DNA from: Lolium rigidum
Taxonomy: Eukaryota > Streptophyta > Magnoliopsida > Poales > Poaceae
Assembly (NCBI RefSeq): GCF_022539505.1
Contig: NC_061508.1
Location: 92,421,276 to 92,485,275 of the forward strand
DNA: 64,000 nucleotides
Direction: 5' to 3'
Every line of letters begins with the position of its first letter. Within the stretch, counting starts at the first letter, position 1. Positions 22,757-33,299 of the stretch are shown piece by piece. The translations under genes and the position numbers were made by a program. Below the pieces are notes generated by a model. The model made no database searches. It had not been told where the DNA came from and saw only the letters and a list, made by a program, of their open reading frames with translations.

Positions 22757-24185
22757 GAAAGAAGTCCACATAACCCCCCTAACTATTTTGTTCTGGCCGC
22801 TAACCCCCCCTAACTATTAATTGGGACATATAACCCCCCTAAGTATGCAATACCAGTCAATTAACCCCCTCAGGCCCTCATGGCTGTTTTGATAGGTGGT
22901 TTTATCCACATGAACGGTGGTATTAGGCCAGGCAGTACCTTGTCCGATCGAAACACTTTGGTCACACTCACACCCAGCCGCACTGAACCTCCTCTCTCCG
23001 CTTCGCTAGTGCCGCTCCACTTCGCTCCTCTCCTTGCTCCTCTGCTCTCTCTCCCGTCGACGAGGCCGATGAACGGCGACACTTCTTGAGGATTCGAGGG
23101 CGGCATGGCCTGGTCGAGTTCCCGCACCGCGCCGCTCTGCTCCTCTCTCCTGTCGACAAAAACGAGGTCCAGTCCGATGCAGAGGAGAACACGGAATTGG
23201 AGTCCATGTTTTCCTGTAACAATCAATAGTCGATGCCACAGCGAGTTTATTTTTTCTATTGGAAAAATCAAATCAGCAAATGATGGTGTACTGTCCAAGA
23301 GAGTCCACTGCAGTTGGTCGATTCAGAGGAGAACACTTCACATTGCTTCCAATGATCATGTTGCCGTAAGTTTGAATAAGAAAACTTAGCCTCTCACTAT
23401 TTGTAAAATAAAGGGTTATGCGAATTACTTATGAATTAAGATATTTGAAATAACCTGGGAACTTTAGTTTGATTGATTCTTAAGTCAGATGCAGGGCATG
23501 GTCTGTACACATAGACGGAGATGCCTGCTAATTGTTTTTGAATCTGCAGACATTACAAATCAATTACTTTCGGCCATGCCACTGAATTAGCCGTTGATCG
23601 GCAGTACAAGTACAGGCTACAGAGTACCAAGGAAATTCCCTTGAAGTTGTCCCTTACAGGGAGGGAAGAAGAAGATCGCGGATGCAGACTTACCTTGCCG
23701 CCGATGTTCTGGTGCTGGAGATCGCCATGGAGCAGCGACCGCTCGAAGCACCACGGCGGTGGTGCTCAATCAAGGCTCAGAGCGACCACGGCGGTGGCGG
23801 CGAGATTCAGCGTGCTGAACAGCGCCACGGGGCAGCAAGCGCTCAGAGAAGCTGTGGAGGTGCTCAATCGAAGCTCCAGGCTTGCAGCGAGGTGTGGATT
23901 CAACCTACGGCGGCGACGAGGAACCTCAGCATCGCGGGGGAAAATGTTTAGTGCGAGAGAGAGGAGCCATCAGGTGCGACCAGACCAGAAAGGGTTCGAC
24001 CGGAGGCGGTTCGGCCTAATACCACTGTCCACATGGACAAAACCACCTATCAAAACAGCCATCAGGGCCTGAGGGGGTTAATTGGCCGGTATTGCATACT
24101 TAGGGGGGTTATTTGTCCCAGTTAATAGTTAGGGGGGGTTAGTGTTCCAAACTCAATAGTTAGGGGGGTTATGTGGACTTCTTTC
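22757..24185. mobile_element. MULE-type (Mutator-like) non-autonomous element
   Basis: Ends GAAAGAAGTCCACATAACCC and its reverse complement form terminal inverted repeats of about 190 bp. They hold three spaced copies of AACCCCCCTAACTATT-like sequence and end near GGTGGTTTT / GGTATTAGGCC. The 9-bp duplication GTCAATTGA (22748-22756 and 24186-24194) is the Mutator superfamily hallmark. No transposase is present. The interior (about 22968-24000) is GC-rich and gene-like, with a GT-AG candidate intron 23366-23549, so it may be a Pack-MULE with captured host pieces. It sits inside the LINE and is therefore younger. Confidence 0.92.
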
Positions 24186-24194
24186 GTCAATTGA

Positions 24195-25543
24195 TGAAGG
24201 AGGGGCTCGTATGGAGAGTGGGGAATGGTGAATCCATCGCCATCTGGAATGACCCCTGGATTCTGAGGGCACAACAAGGCGGCCTAGTTCTCCACGGCCG
24301 GGTCAGTCCATCATCACAAGAGTTAGTGACTTGATAAACCCAGTGACGGACCAATGGGACGAAGACCTTCTCGGCGATCACTTCATCATGGAGGACGTGC
24401 GAGATATTCTGATTATCCCTATCAGGCCGGAGATGCAGGATGAAATTGCGTGGCACTACAACAAGAAAGGGATCCTGTCATTAAAATCCGCATATCAGCT
24501 GGGGGTCACCTTGCGCGATGATGGCCTCAGCCACAATGCAAGCTCCTCGTCGAGCTCCCCGGATCAAAGCCAGACCTGGAAGAGTATTTGGAGCCAGAAG
24601 CTGCCGGGGAGGGTTCTCATTTTCCTGTGGAGGTTTACTCATAACATCCTTCCAACCAAGCTCAATATCAAGAGGAAAAGAGTGGAGCTCGATACACGGT
24701 GCCCGGTGTGCTGGCGACTCGATGAAGATGGCGGCCATACCTTCCTCCGGTGTAAAGCTGTCAAGCAAGTCTGGTGGGCCCTTGACTGCGAGGACCTACG
24801 GATGTCGCTGTGCGAATGTGCCAATGCAAGACAGGTGACGGATCATATTCTGTCGTTGTCTACGGAAAAGAGATCGACTGTGATCATCCTACTATGGACT
24901 TGGTGGACGGCGAGAAACAAAGCTAACGCTGGAGAGAGGCTTCTCTCGGCTGATGAGGTCTGCTCGAAAGTCCGTAAACATCTTGCGGAGGTCTGCCATA
25001 AGGAGGAGCATGTCCAGGAGGCACACGCCATGGAGGACAAATGGGAACTGCCTGAAGAGAACTTCATCAAAGTGAACGTCGATGCCGCTTTCTGCCAGGA
25101 ATCACGCATGGGTGCATGGGGCTTCATTGCACGAGGTAGCGATGGGAGCTTTAGAGCCGCTGGAACGGGGTTCCATGAACCATCTGTCGAGTGCCCTTCA
25201 CGCAGAGGCCTCGGCGTGTGTGGCAGCTATTGAGAGCATGAGCAACCGAGGCTCTTTTCGGGTGATTTTCGAATTCGACTCACTCAGCCTGGTGAATGCC
25301 CTGAAGACTGGAGATGCTGATCTGTCCGACATTGGTGTGCTATACCGTGAAGCTAGAAGCCTTTGTGTCTTAGCTTTTGATGCTTTTGAGTTCAGGTTTT
25401 GCCGTAGATCTTGTAATAAGGCTGCCCATGCAATAGCTCAGCATGGCAGAGCTCTAGGCGTGCAAAACTTGCTTTGGCTGGACGATGAGCCAGACTTTGT
25501 AACTGGTTTGGTTGCTAGCGATCTTGCTACGCACCAAATTTAG
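24195..25543 (+). pseudogene. LINE ORF2 C-terminus: zf-RVT and RNase H
   Basis: Resumes the ORF2 frame after the MULE. WRVGNGESIAIWNDPWIL leads to the zf-RVT domain (WHYNKKGILSLKSAYQLG; ELDTRCPVCWRLDEDGGHTF with C-x2-C and H; LRCKAVKQVWW). An RNase H domain follows: KVNVDAAF (Asp), then after a frameshift near 25170 ALHAEASA (Glu), FEFDSLSLVNAL (Asp) and SCNKAAHAIA, ending LVASDLATHQI at 25543. The RNase H of plant LINEs is thought to remove template RNA. Active-site residues survive but are split across two frames. Confidence 0.92.
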
Positions 25544-25591
25544 TGAAATAAATTTTCACGTTTCAAAAAAAAAAAGGATAGCTTTGTCGTC

Positions 25592-26005
25592 TCTGCTGTA
25601 AACTGTCGGCAGGACCAGCGACGGCCGGCCGGTCCCGGCAGATAGATAAACGCGCGCAGCTGGCCAACTTCAACTCGGAGATGAGAGAGCAGCGGCAGAG
25701 TCGCTCGTGTAGGTACGTGGGGTACGGTGGCACATCAAAACCCCTATTTCCGTTGCTGTGGCTCGGCTTTTACCTGCGCCGAGCGAGAGCTACCTTTCCT
25801 CTTTCGCTCGCCGTCCTCTTTCCCCCATCACTGTCATTCTCTTTTCCCCATCTTTGGCTAGCTGCTTATCCTTAACTGAAATTGATGTCCAGTTTACTTG
25901 TCCTGCATGTACTGTAGCTAGATACCAGCTGGGGTCGTTGCATGAACAAACCACTGGAAATTTCCAAGCAAGAAAAAATTGCATCTTCCGTCGCTAAGTT
26001 TTCTG
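25592..26005 (+). repeat. Segmental duplication copy A, right part
   Basis: Continues copy A after the LINE. CGAGCGAGAGCTACCTTTCC and CTTTCGCTCGCCGTC match 32855-32890; CACTGTCATTCTCTTT and CCATCTTTGGC match 32970-33016. TGTAGCTAGATACCAGCTGG (25914) matches the join of 33052-33060 with 62956 onward, and CTTCCGTCGCTAAG (25985) matches about 63021. The join is important because it gives the empty site for the CACTA in copy B. No gene is recognised. Confidence 0.8.
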
Positions 26006-26291
26006 GTAGTGAGGATGATGGTGTTAGAAGTAGTCTTTTGCCATAATGATCACAGACTGTGCCAAACAAATAAGATAGATCGGTACAGGAGGCAAGACTT
26101 CAACAACACCATATCACGTTATGATTGAGTCAAACAGAGGCCGGTGTTTCCCTTACAAAAATCTATCCTCGTAACCATTGTGGCATTGGCCTATATAACA
26201 CGTAAACAATTCTGCTTCCCACATGAAAATCAATAGATGGCAACTAAATGGACAAGTTATACATATATAAAAAAATACACATGGAGACCTT
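26006..26291. other. Non-coding stretch
   Basis: Short AT-rich sequence between copy A and the left LTR of the short-LTR element. Nothing recognised. Confidence 0.4.
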
Positions 26292-28305
26292 TGTGAATGT
26301 TTCTGTTGTGGTGGAAGCGATGCCTTGTTACCGGCTCCGATTACGTGTTTATATAGACCAAGCTACAACTGTAATATTGATGGTTTTGGTAAGGGGGGAC
26401 ACCAACACCATCACCGCGATTGACTCAATCAAGGCATAATGGTGTGGTTTAACTTCTTGCCATCTATACTGATTTGCTTTATAATCTTTGACATAATCAA
26501 TGTATACTGTATGGCAATGATATATTCCTAATATTCCCTCTTAATCCAAACTCCTCTAAATTGCGTCCCTTTCTGATGCTTTCCTTGTCTCTCCTCTTTT
26601 CCCCCCGCAGTCACAACGGGAGTGTCATTGTTGCAAGTGTGACGCGAACGTTGTAGACTGGAGACGTTGTCGATGCGTCGCTGTAGACGCAGCCATGATG
26701 TCGATGTCGACGTAGCCGATTATTTTTCCATGGTCGAGGTAGTCATCGTCGATGTAGTACTCATCATAGTCGGTGTAGCCGCAATTGTCGAGGGCGCAAA
26801 ATGGCTGCGCCTTTTTTTTGGACGGAGCTGCGGTCGTGGAAGAGGCACCTTGCATATGTGAGAGGGTGCATTACAAGGGCGTCTTGCAGATGTCAGAGAA
26901 CGCGGTTGTAGGTGAGACCACCAGTTTTGCCAGGACTGGAGAAAACCACCGAGCCCATAACGGTTTTGCCCGAACCGTGTGTGTGGTTATAATATCGATG
27001 CAATTGGTCTACCGTCAAACGCGATCGATGTCGTCGTCAATGTTGGGTCGCCTTGGGCGTGTGTCCATCCTAGGGGACGATGTAGTGGTGGCGGTGTTGA
27101 CGAGGTTGTTTGTTGATGAAGACCATGCTGATGTAGACCTTGTCGATGATGTGTCGGTGATGTTGGAGCAGCAGACTTGTCGACAATATTTTGTCGCTTG
27201 GCGGCGTCCCTCACAACAACGATGATGTCGATGCCGTGTTGCACGTGAGAAGTCGGTGAAGTCTGGTTCCACATCAGCATGCGTGTAGTTGATGTCGCTT
27301 CTCGTGGATGTGTCGACGAAGATCTTGGCATGTGACCTGGCTTAGTCGTACAGCTTGACGTAGTGGTTCAGCTCGATGTGGTTCCGGCTTGATACAGTGT
27401 AGATCTAGCTCCATGTAGGCAACGTGCTCACGCATGCGGGTGGCTAACAGAGTCGGCTTGAAGGAGATCTCGCCCAGGCGTATTTGTGGGCGTGCGCTAG
27501 GCTGGTGTACCTTGTTCCGAGCATGCATACACACGATCTTCTCATCCTTGATGTGATGATGTCTTGATGCGCATGCAGGGCAGCCAACAAATATGCATGC
27601 ACTTTTTTTTGCTGCTTTCTATCGATGCAGAAGAAGTCTCCTGGTTGTATACCTTCACGGGCGGTGCGTCGATGAAGTCACACTAGATGGTGCATGTGAT
27701 GCCGGCGCGCCGCCGTGCCCGCGCGTGGGCTGTGGAGGCCTCTCCTGGTCCTCGCGTGGCGCTGGTGCTGATGGACGCTGTGTGGATCACGCGTTGTAGT
27801 TGTAGTCGAAGAAGCGTCGCCTGAGCATCGATCTTTCACTGGTTTTCGCCAGATGAGGATAGTGGGATTTAGAGGTTTTATTTGGCTTATTGGATCGAAT
27901 AGAAAATTGGGAATTTTGAAATTGATCTAATCTACTAAACCAATTCGATCTTTGATCAAGACTGGGTGCGTGCCCCTGGGGAGATTATCTCCAGGGGCGG
28001 CGCGTGATGCAGAAGTGGTTAGAAACCTAGGCTCGGCGTCGTGAGACTAACCGCTCTGATACCATGTGAACTTTTGTATGTGGTGTGAAAACGATGCCTT
28101 GTTACCGGCTCGATTACGTGTTTATATATGCCAAGCTACAACGGTAACATTGATGGTTTTGGTAAGTGGGGACACCGACACCATCACCACGATTGACTCA
28201 ATCAAGGCATAATGGTGCGGTTTAACTTCTTACCATCTATACTGATTTGCCTTGTAATCCTGACATAATCAGTGTACACTATATGACAATGATATATTTC
28301 TAATA
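26292..28305 (-). mobile_element. Short-LTR non-autonomous retrotransposon (about 2 kb)
   Basis: Two direct repeats of about 240 bp, 26292-26533 and 28065-28305, act as LTRs. Both contain GATGCCTTGTTACCGGCTC, GATTGACTCAATCAAGGCAT and GACAATGATATAT-like ends. On the minus strand the right LTR is followed at once by TGGTATCAGAGCGGTTAG (28047-28064), an 18-nt primer-binding site complementary to initiator Met tRNA, as in Copia. A purine tract AAGAGGGAA lies next to the left LTR (about 26534-26542). The interior holds only short decayed frames, one acidic and Tyr/Asp-rich (26625-26855 minus). No RT or integrase is seen, so it is TRIM/LARD-like. Confidence 0.8.
28047..28064 (-). other. Primer-binding site, initiator Met tRNA type
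   Basis: Minus-strand TGGTATCAGAGCGGTTAG directly abuts the LTR start at 28065. It is the complement of the 3' end of plant initiator Met tRNA and would prime minus-strand DNA synthesis. All 18 bases fit, although the rest of the element is decayed. Confidence 0.85.
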
Positions 28306-28350
28306 GCATTCAGTGTACACTATATGACAATGATATATTCCTAATAGCAT
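28270..28350. repeat. Tandem duplication of LTR edge, about 40-bp unit
   Basis: CAGTGTACACTATATGACAA through CTAATAGCATT occurs at about 28270-28310 and again at 28311-28350 with one substitution. It obscures the outer edge and any target duplication of the short-LTR element. Confidence 0.9.
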
Positions 28351-28526
28351 TTAGTCTCGGTTGGTGTTACAAATCGGGACTAAAGATACTCTGCCCTAGA
28401 GCACGTCCGTAACGCGGGTGGAGGACCTTTAGTCCCGGTTTGTGGGCAACCGGAGCTAAACATAGGGAGAGAGCTTTAATCTCGATTCCGTAGTCTCGGT
28501 TGGAAAATCGGAACTAAAGCCCCTTT
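28351..28526. mobile_element. CACTA-like remnant with GGGACTAAA repeats
   Basis: Several copies, both orientations, of TTTAGTC(C/T)CGGTT and ATCGGGACTAAAG, the subterminal array of a common grass CACTA-like family. The right edge AAAGCCCCTTTTTCTAG resembles the usual inner part of its terminal repeat (normally followed by TAGTG), but the terminus was destroyed where the next element inserted. Confidence 0.65.
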
Positions 28527-28535
28527 TTCTAGCAA

Positions 28536-29206
28536 GAACAAAGTCCATTTTTCATCCTTAAACTTTCACTACAGTTTACTTTTAATCCTAAATGTTTCAT
28601 TTGGTACAAAACAGACCTTAAACTTTACTAACACCCACAAAAACACCTGATTTTCTTGGAAAAAAGGAAACAAACCGAACCAGATTATCCCGCTCGTTGG
28701 TGGCGGCCGATATGGCTGGCTCGTCTGCTGATCTGACCATCTGCTATGCCATCCCGCTTGCCTGCCTCCTTGTGCCGCTAGTGTGGCACCAGCTCTTAGG
28801 TGACCATGCTAGCCGGCGGCGTTCCGTGCTACTCGCTCCCGCACCGTCATGATCCTCTAACAGATTGTGCTGCTCCCCTGGCAACAGAGCTTGTGTAACC
28901 AGGCTCGTCGGCAACTTGGAGGCAACGACCAGTGCGTCCGCTTTTGCTGATTTTGCTCTATTTTTCTTAAAAACTTTCTTGTATGTGTCCATTTTTCAGT
29001 TCGGTTGATGCTTTATACCCATGGTTGTGATGATTTCAGTCTTGTTTGGGTTTCTTTCCACCACGGTTTTCATATGGCAAGAAAACCAGCATAACTGTCA
29101 TTTAAACTGGTCTGCAAAGTTTAGGGGTCAATTTGTACAAAATAAAACATTTAGGACGAAATGTGAACTTTGGGGAAAGTTTAAGGATGAAAAATGGACT
29201 TTTTTC
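28536..29206. mobile_element. MULE-like element, non-autonomous
   Basis: Terminal inverted repeats start GAACAAAGTCCATTTTTCAT and (reverse complement of the right end) GAAAAAAGTCCATTTTTCAT, with similarity continuing for about 100 bp (CTTAAACTTT, CCTAAATGTTT). Flanks TTCTAGCAA (28527-28535) and TTATAGCAA (29207-29215) form a 9-bp duplication with one mismatch, as expected for Mutator-like elements. The interior (about 28680-28930) is GC-rich and could be captured sequence. There is no transposase. Confidence 0.8.
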
Positions 29207-29215
29207 TTATAGCAA

Positions 29216-29818
29216 TGACATGTACATAAAAAGGAGGGATGGATAACTTATTATAGGCAAGTGTTCTAAACCTCTTGAAATATAATTTGACAGTGGGACC
29301 CCTCTCTGGCTACTTATTGGTCTCACGCTTACTAGTACCCACATATGGTGTACAAATGAGAACCTATATGCTCTACCAAATCACGGTCTCACAAGTTTAT
29401 TCTAGTAGTTCAAACTCCTTAAATGATTAATCATACCATTGCTAATCATGTTACTTACTGACCAGAAAAAAACCAAGAGGAATTGAATTGTGACACATGC
29501 AACAATAAGTTCTTAAAGGCAGAGGTAATCAGCTTAACGTGATGAGCTCTCCCCATTTGTGTACATGCGAGGGATGGATCACCTGGAGCAAGGCTAAGCA
29601 GCATTCGCCCAAGAAGCTCCGAAGAAGCGTGGGCCAGCCACGAGAATCACTTATTGACATGGCTGCCTGGCCCAGATCGGTCATCACCAAATCATGACTG
29701 ACTTTAGCAACTATTCGTACAATAATAAATGAAGCAAACGTTGAGCTATGTTGGGGAGGGGCGCTAGCGCCCCTCCTCCATATTTGTGAGGAGCGAGGAG
29801 GAAGGAAAGAACATGATG
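29216..29818. other. Non-coding stretch with a short perfect palindrome
   Basis: No gene recognised. At about 29755-29776 GGAGGGGCGCTAGCGCCCCTCC is a perfect 22-bp palindrome (11-bp arms). Copy B of the segmental duplication begins toward the right end. Confidence 0.45.
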
Positions 29819-29826
29819 GTGGCTAG

Positions 29827-30002
29827 GTAGGGGCGGCGCTAGGTGTATTCATGTGTATGCACATGAATACCATGATTTTGACAACACAACAAAAATCTAG
29901 GTAAAACTGAGATTTTTTTTAGCAAAAATGACAAGGATTTTGGCAAAATGAATACCCATGGTTGAAATGAATACACAGCCCGTGAATCCTGGCACCGCCA
30001 AT
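29827..30002. mobile_element. hAT-like MITE, 176 bp
   Basis: Flanked by the perfect 8-bp duplication GTGGCTAG (29819-29826 and 30003-30010). Ends GTAGGGGCGGCGCTAGG and reverse-complement ATTGGCGGTGCCAGG are imperfect inverted repeats, followed by GTATTCATG / TGTATTCAT. Copy A (GGTGGCAGCTAGGGTTG, 16563) shows the site without the element, supporting the boundaries. Confidence 0.82.
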
Positions 30003-30230
30003 GTGGCTAGGGTGGTTGATCACCAGGCAGAGGTTATGTTCCTACAATTTTCATCGTGAGCCAGACATGGAGCTGCCCCAAGAGGGGTGCAGGGGGGCAG
30101 CTAACGGTGCTTCTACATGCGAATTCGGTTTAGCACATTTAGTCATTTTAAGAAGAAGATAAAACAGATCATTAATCATGATGAACCACACATGTGTAGT
30201 ACTGATTTAAAAATAAAATAAGCTCATCAT

Positions 30231-31038
30231 CGAGGAGTCATGCTTTGGCACATGGGACCGTATGCTCCCTTTATTTTGAAATGCATGTTAGACACATTTT
30301 GGAATTTCAAAAAAAATTAAATAAAAATTTCGCACGTACATCTTCATGTGCTACGCGCTCATAAAGTCGTTCCATGAAAAATCGACTTGTCGTGTAACGT
30401 GTGTAAAAAGAAAAAAATTGGTGCTAAAACAAAAAAATGGTGGGTATTACTAGCATGCACGAGTGTCTAAAAAAATGGTGGAGCATATATTAGTTCCACC
30501 CTGCCACCACAACCACCCGTGTACGAGGCGAAGGCATAAATAATCTACTTAGCTAAGGTTTGAAATTAAAACTAGTCATAATGGGTATTACTAGCATCAT
30601 GCATACTCCTCTATAATAGTAGGTGGTATCATGTCGTATCAAGCAGAAATACAATTCGGCTCCCGGGTGCGTATGTTCCCTATACGAAAAAATTATATTT
30701 CGAGTTGTCGAAAAATTTCGATAAAAAATTCTACATGTACATCTCCATAACATATGTGCATTCGTCAAGTTCACGAAAAAATCAATATTTTTTGTGATCT
30801 ATGTAAAAAAGAGAAAATTTATCTTGTAAAAAGCATTATATTTAGCACTGGGTTTTGTCTTTTTTACATACGTCACATGACAAGTCCATTTTTTATGAAA
30901 CAATTTTGTGAGCGCGTAGCACATCACGATGTACGTGCGAATTTTTTGTTTCAATTTTTTTGAAATTCAAAATATGTGTAAGATGAATTTCAAAATAGAG
31001 AGAGCATATGCTCCCATGTTCCAAAACAGCACTCCTCA
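30231..31038. mobile_element. Long-inverted-repeat element (about 0.8 kb, 200-bp arms)
   Basis: Left arm 30231-30434 and right arm about 30835-31038 are inverted copies sharing GAGGAGT, TATGCTC, TATTTTGAAAT, CGCACGTACATC and TGCTACGCGCTCA in order. A third partial copy of the arm lies at 30655-30830, so a related element may have inserted within. No target duplication is obvious and no coding capacity is seen. Transcripts would form long double-stranded RNA. Confidence 0.75.
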
Positions 31039-31280
31039 ATCCCCGTATCAAGGTCTTATTATATTTATTTATTTGATGTAAAATTATGTACAAGATCGAC
31101 GTGACCTTTATTTTTCTAGTTCTATGTGTTACGGTACGGTTTTTATGTATGATACACTGCCGCTATAATCTCTCCTATCATTAATTGTGATACATAAATT
31201 TCTTCATGCATGAAATGAATGATGTTGCACTAATAATCTCCTTGCGGGTAGTCTAATTCTAGGTTGCGTGGTATATATAT
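31039..31280. other. AT-rich spacer, nothing recognised
   Basis: Lies between the inverted-repeat element and the hAT-like element; no coding or repeat signature seen. Confidence 0.4.
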
Positions 31281-32341
31281 CAACGAAAAAAATAGCGCGC
31301 TATTTCACTCTAATAGCAGCGTTATAGTGTATTTGCGAGTTGAACGCTACGATGTGCATTCTAGGCACGCTATGACGGTACGCGCGCTGAAGACGCGCTA
31401 TTTCACGCTATTTGGCGCTATTCGCTATTCCGCATAGCACGCTATTTTGCAGAGTAGTTTTTAGTAGCTCATTCCATATTTTGACCTACTTGCGTATCAT
31501 AAATTCCTATAATCTAGGCAACCCTAGACTAAGAAACTCAGATCGCGCACTCCCCAACTCCTTGTCACCTACTTTGCCCGGCAGGCGACGACGTGATGGC
31601 GCAGCTCCGCCCCCCCCCCCTTCTCCTTTGTCAATCGGTGGTAAGCGACCACGCCTTCACCCCGTGCCTCCGTTCCCCTCCTCCAATCCTTCTAGTTCGG
31701 GATAATGTGAATGTGAACTATGGTTTGTAATTTTGAGACTATGTCATATCAAGTTATGGACTATGTGAACAATGTCCGGTTGATGTTTGGCTGCAAAATA
31801 TCATATCCGAGATTTTATAGCTGCAGAGTGCTATATCTATTATTATATATATGTTGAAAGCCTGAATTTTCATTTTTTTTGTTAAACGCTATTTTGAAAA
31901 ATAGCACGCTATTAGCGGAAAAGTCTCAGTTGAACTTGGGTGCACGTGAACTCAGGTGGGAAATGCATTTTTCAAATGTTAAAAAATTCTTAAATAAAAA
32001 TAACGGGATACGTATGCATGTTTCATGTGTGCGTAGAAAGTTTTCGCGGAGAAACCACTTTTTTATTTCAGAATCTAAAAAAACAAAATACGTCACATAT
32101 ATACTGCTATATAGCCCTGCAAAATTTCACTTTTTTGCCGAGGTAAAATAAAAGGTTTTTTCGTCACGAAACTCATGTCCAGGGCACATGTTGGAGATCA
32201 CCTTTGCATTCATTTTGTGTTTCGATTTTTAAAATATATTTTTACATCACAAACACACTTTTGAAAAAGTGGGTTCACATGCACCCAAGTTCTAAAAAGC
32301 TAGCCCACGTTATTTGTGTTAGCACGCTATTTTTTTCATTG
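31281..32341. mobile_element. hAT-like non-autonomous element
   Basis: Terminal repeats CAACGAAAAAAATAGCGCGC and (reverse complement of right end) CAATGAAAAAAATAGCGTGC, flanked on both sides by ATATATAT (31273-31280, 32342-32349), an 8-bp duplication as in hAT elements. The low-complexity duplication is weak evidence alone, but it coincides exactly with the inverted-repeat ends. CGCTATTT motifs recur near both ends. The interior holds another inverted-repeat insertion and no transposase. Confidence 0.75.
31928..32301. mobile_element. Inverted-repeat insertion nested in the hAT-like element
   Basis: TTGAACTTGGGTGCACGTGA at 31931 is mirrored by GTTCACATGCACCCAAGTTC near 32272-32292, giving terminal repeats over 20 bp. 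Interior is AT-rich. It interrupts the host element between AGCACGCTATTAGCGG and TAGCACGCTATTT. Duplication not resolved. Confidence 0.6.
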
Positions 32342-33299
32342 ATATATATGCAGGTGTGCGAGATCGATAACGTACCAGCAGGTAGGTTGCTAGCTTGAGC
32401 CATCCGTGTCCGTGTGGCGCCGGGCCGGCGCGCGCGGCTTTCTTTTCGGGGCCCCTCACGTGCATGGGCGCCCGATTGACCCACGGCGACGGCGTGCGCG
32501 CGTACTCTGAGAAACCGAGGGACTGACGGCCGGTCGGTACCGTCTCGCTATACTGTCAGTGCATGGTCCCGCCGTGACTGTTCGACGACCAAACGTGTTG
32601 CCGTGTATCGCAGCAGTGCACTGGGGCGCTGTTTTTTTCTCAACTTCTTTTTTTCACGTTACACCGGTTTTCTCTTTCACTCGATTGATTATGCACGTAT
32701 CTGCCGAGATGAAAACACGTACGTGGTGGAACAAAGCTACGGCTCACTGTCGTCTGCGCTGGAAGCCTGCCGGCAGGCAAAACGACTGTACATATCGCTC
32801 TCCATTTCCTTTTGACGAGCTCCACGTCTCGTCTAGGCTTTTACCCGCCGGACGCGCCGAGAGCTGCCTTTCCTCTTTCGCTCGCCGTCTTTCACCTCCA
32901 CGCAAGTATGCATGAAACTGCACCCGGTCCCATTCCAGTCCGTGGTCTCTTTTGTCTCCCATGGCCCCATCCCTGTCATTCTCTTTCTTGTCATTCTCTT
33001 TCTGTCCATCTTTAGCCGCTTCTCCTTAACTAAAGTAATTGTCATGTATCTATTGTAGCTCACTACGCACAAGGTGCCGACCGCCAGGACCGGTGCCGAG
33101 GGCTAAATATCGGGGCCGTCGGCACAGGGCCCCGACCAGGCCAGCAGGAAAGCCATCGGCACAAGAAGATCTGTGCCGACGGCAACCGTAAGCATAGTTT
33201 CGGCCATCGATATAGCTATCTTCGCCGTGACGGTGAGATAACAGCATCAGGCTATTTCAGCCCTGCGTTGGCATAGCTATTTTTCATTTTACCACATTA

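Larger units (their letters stand above)
18235..25575 (+). mobile_element. Nearly full-length plant L1-type LINE
   Basis: Flanked by a 16-bp direct repeat and ending in an A tract (25565-25575). It has a 5' UTR (18235-18580), ORF1 (nucleic-acid-binding), and ORF2 with endonuclease, reverse transcriptase, zf-RVT and a C-terminal RNase H, in the order of plant L1 LINEs. A 1.43-kb MULE interrupts ORF2. Several frameshifts disable both ORFs. Copy B of the segmental duplication shows the corresponding site without the LINE (GTCGTCTGCGCTGG, about 32750), so insertion followed the duplication or occurred in one copy only. Confidence 0.95.
29800..33060 (+). repeat. Segmental duplication copy B, left part
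   Basis: Matches copy A in the same order and strand (see 16540-18218 and 25592-26005), but is opened by a MITE (29827-30002), an inverted-repeat element (30231-31038) and a hAT-like element (31281-32341). The clearest continuous block is 32384-33060. It resumes at 62956 after the CACTA. No intact ORF. Confidence 0.75.

Noticed and set aside
28047..28064. Methionine tRNA gene candidate
   Set aside because: Only the 18-nt 3' complement is present, next to an LTR; it is a primer-binding site, not a tRNA gene.
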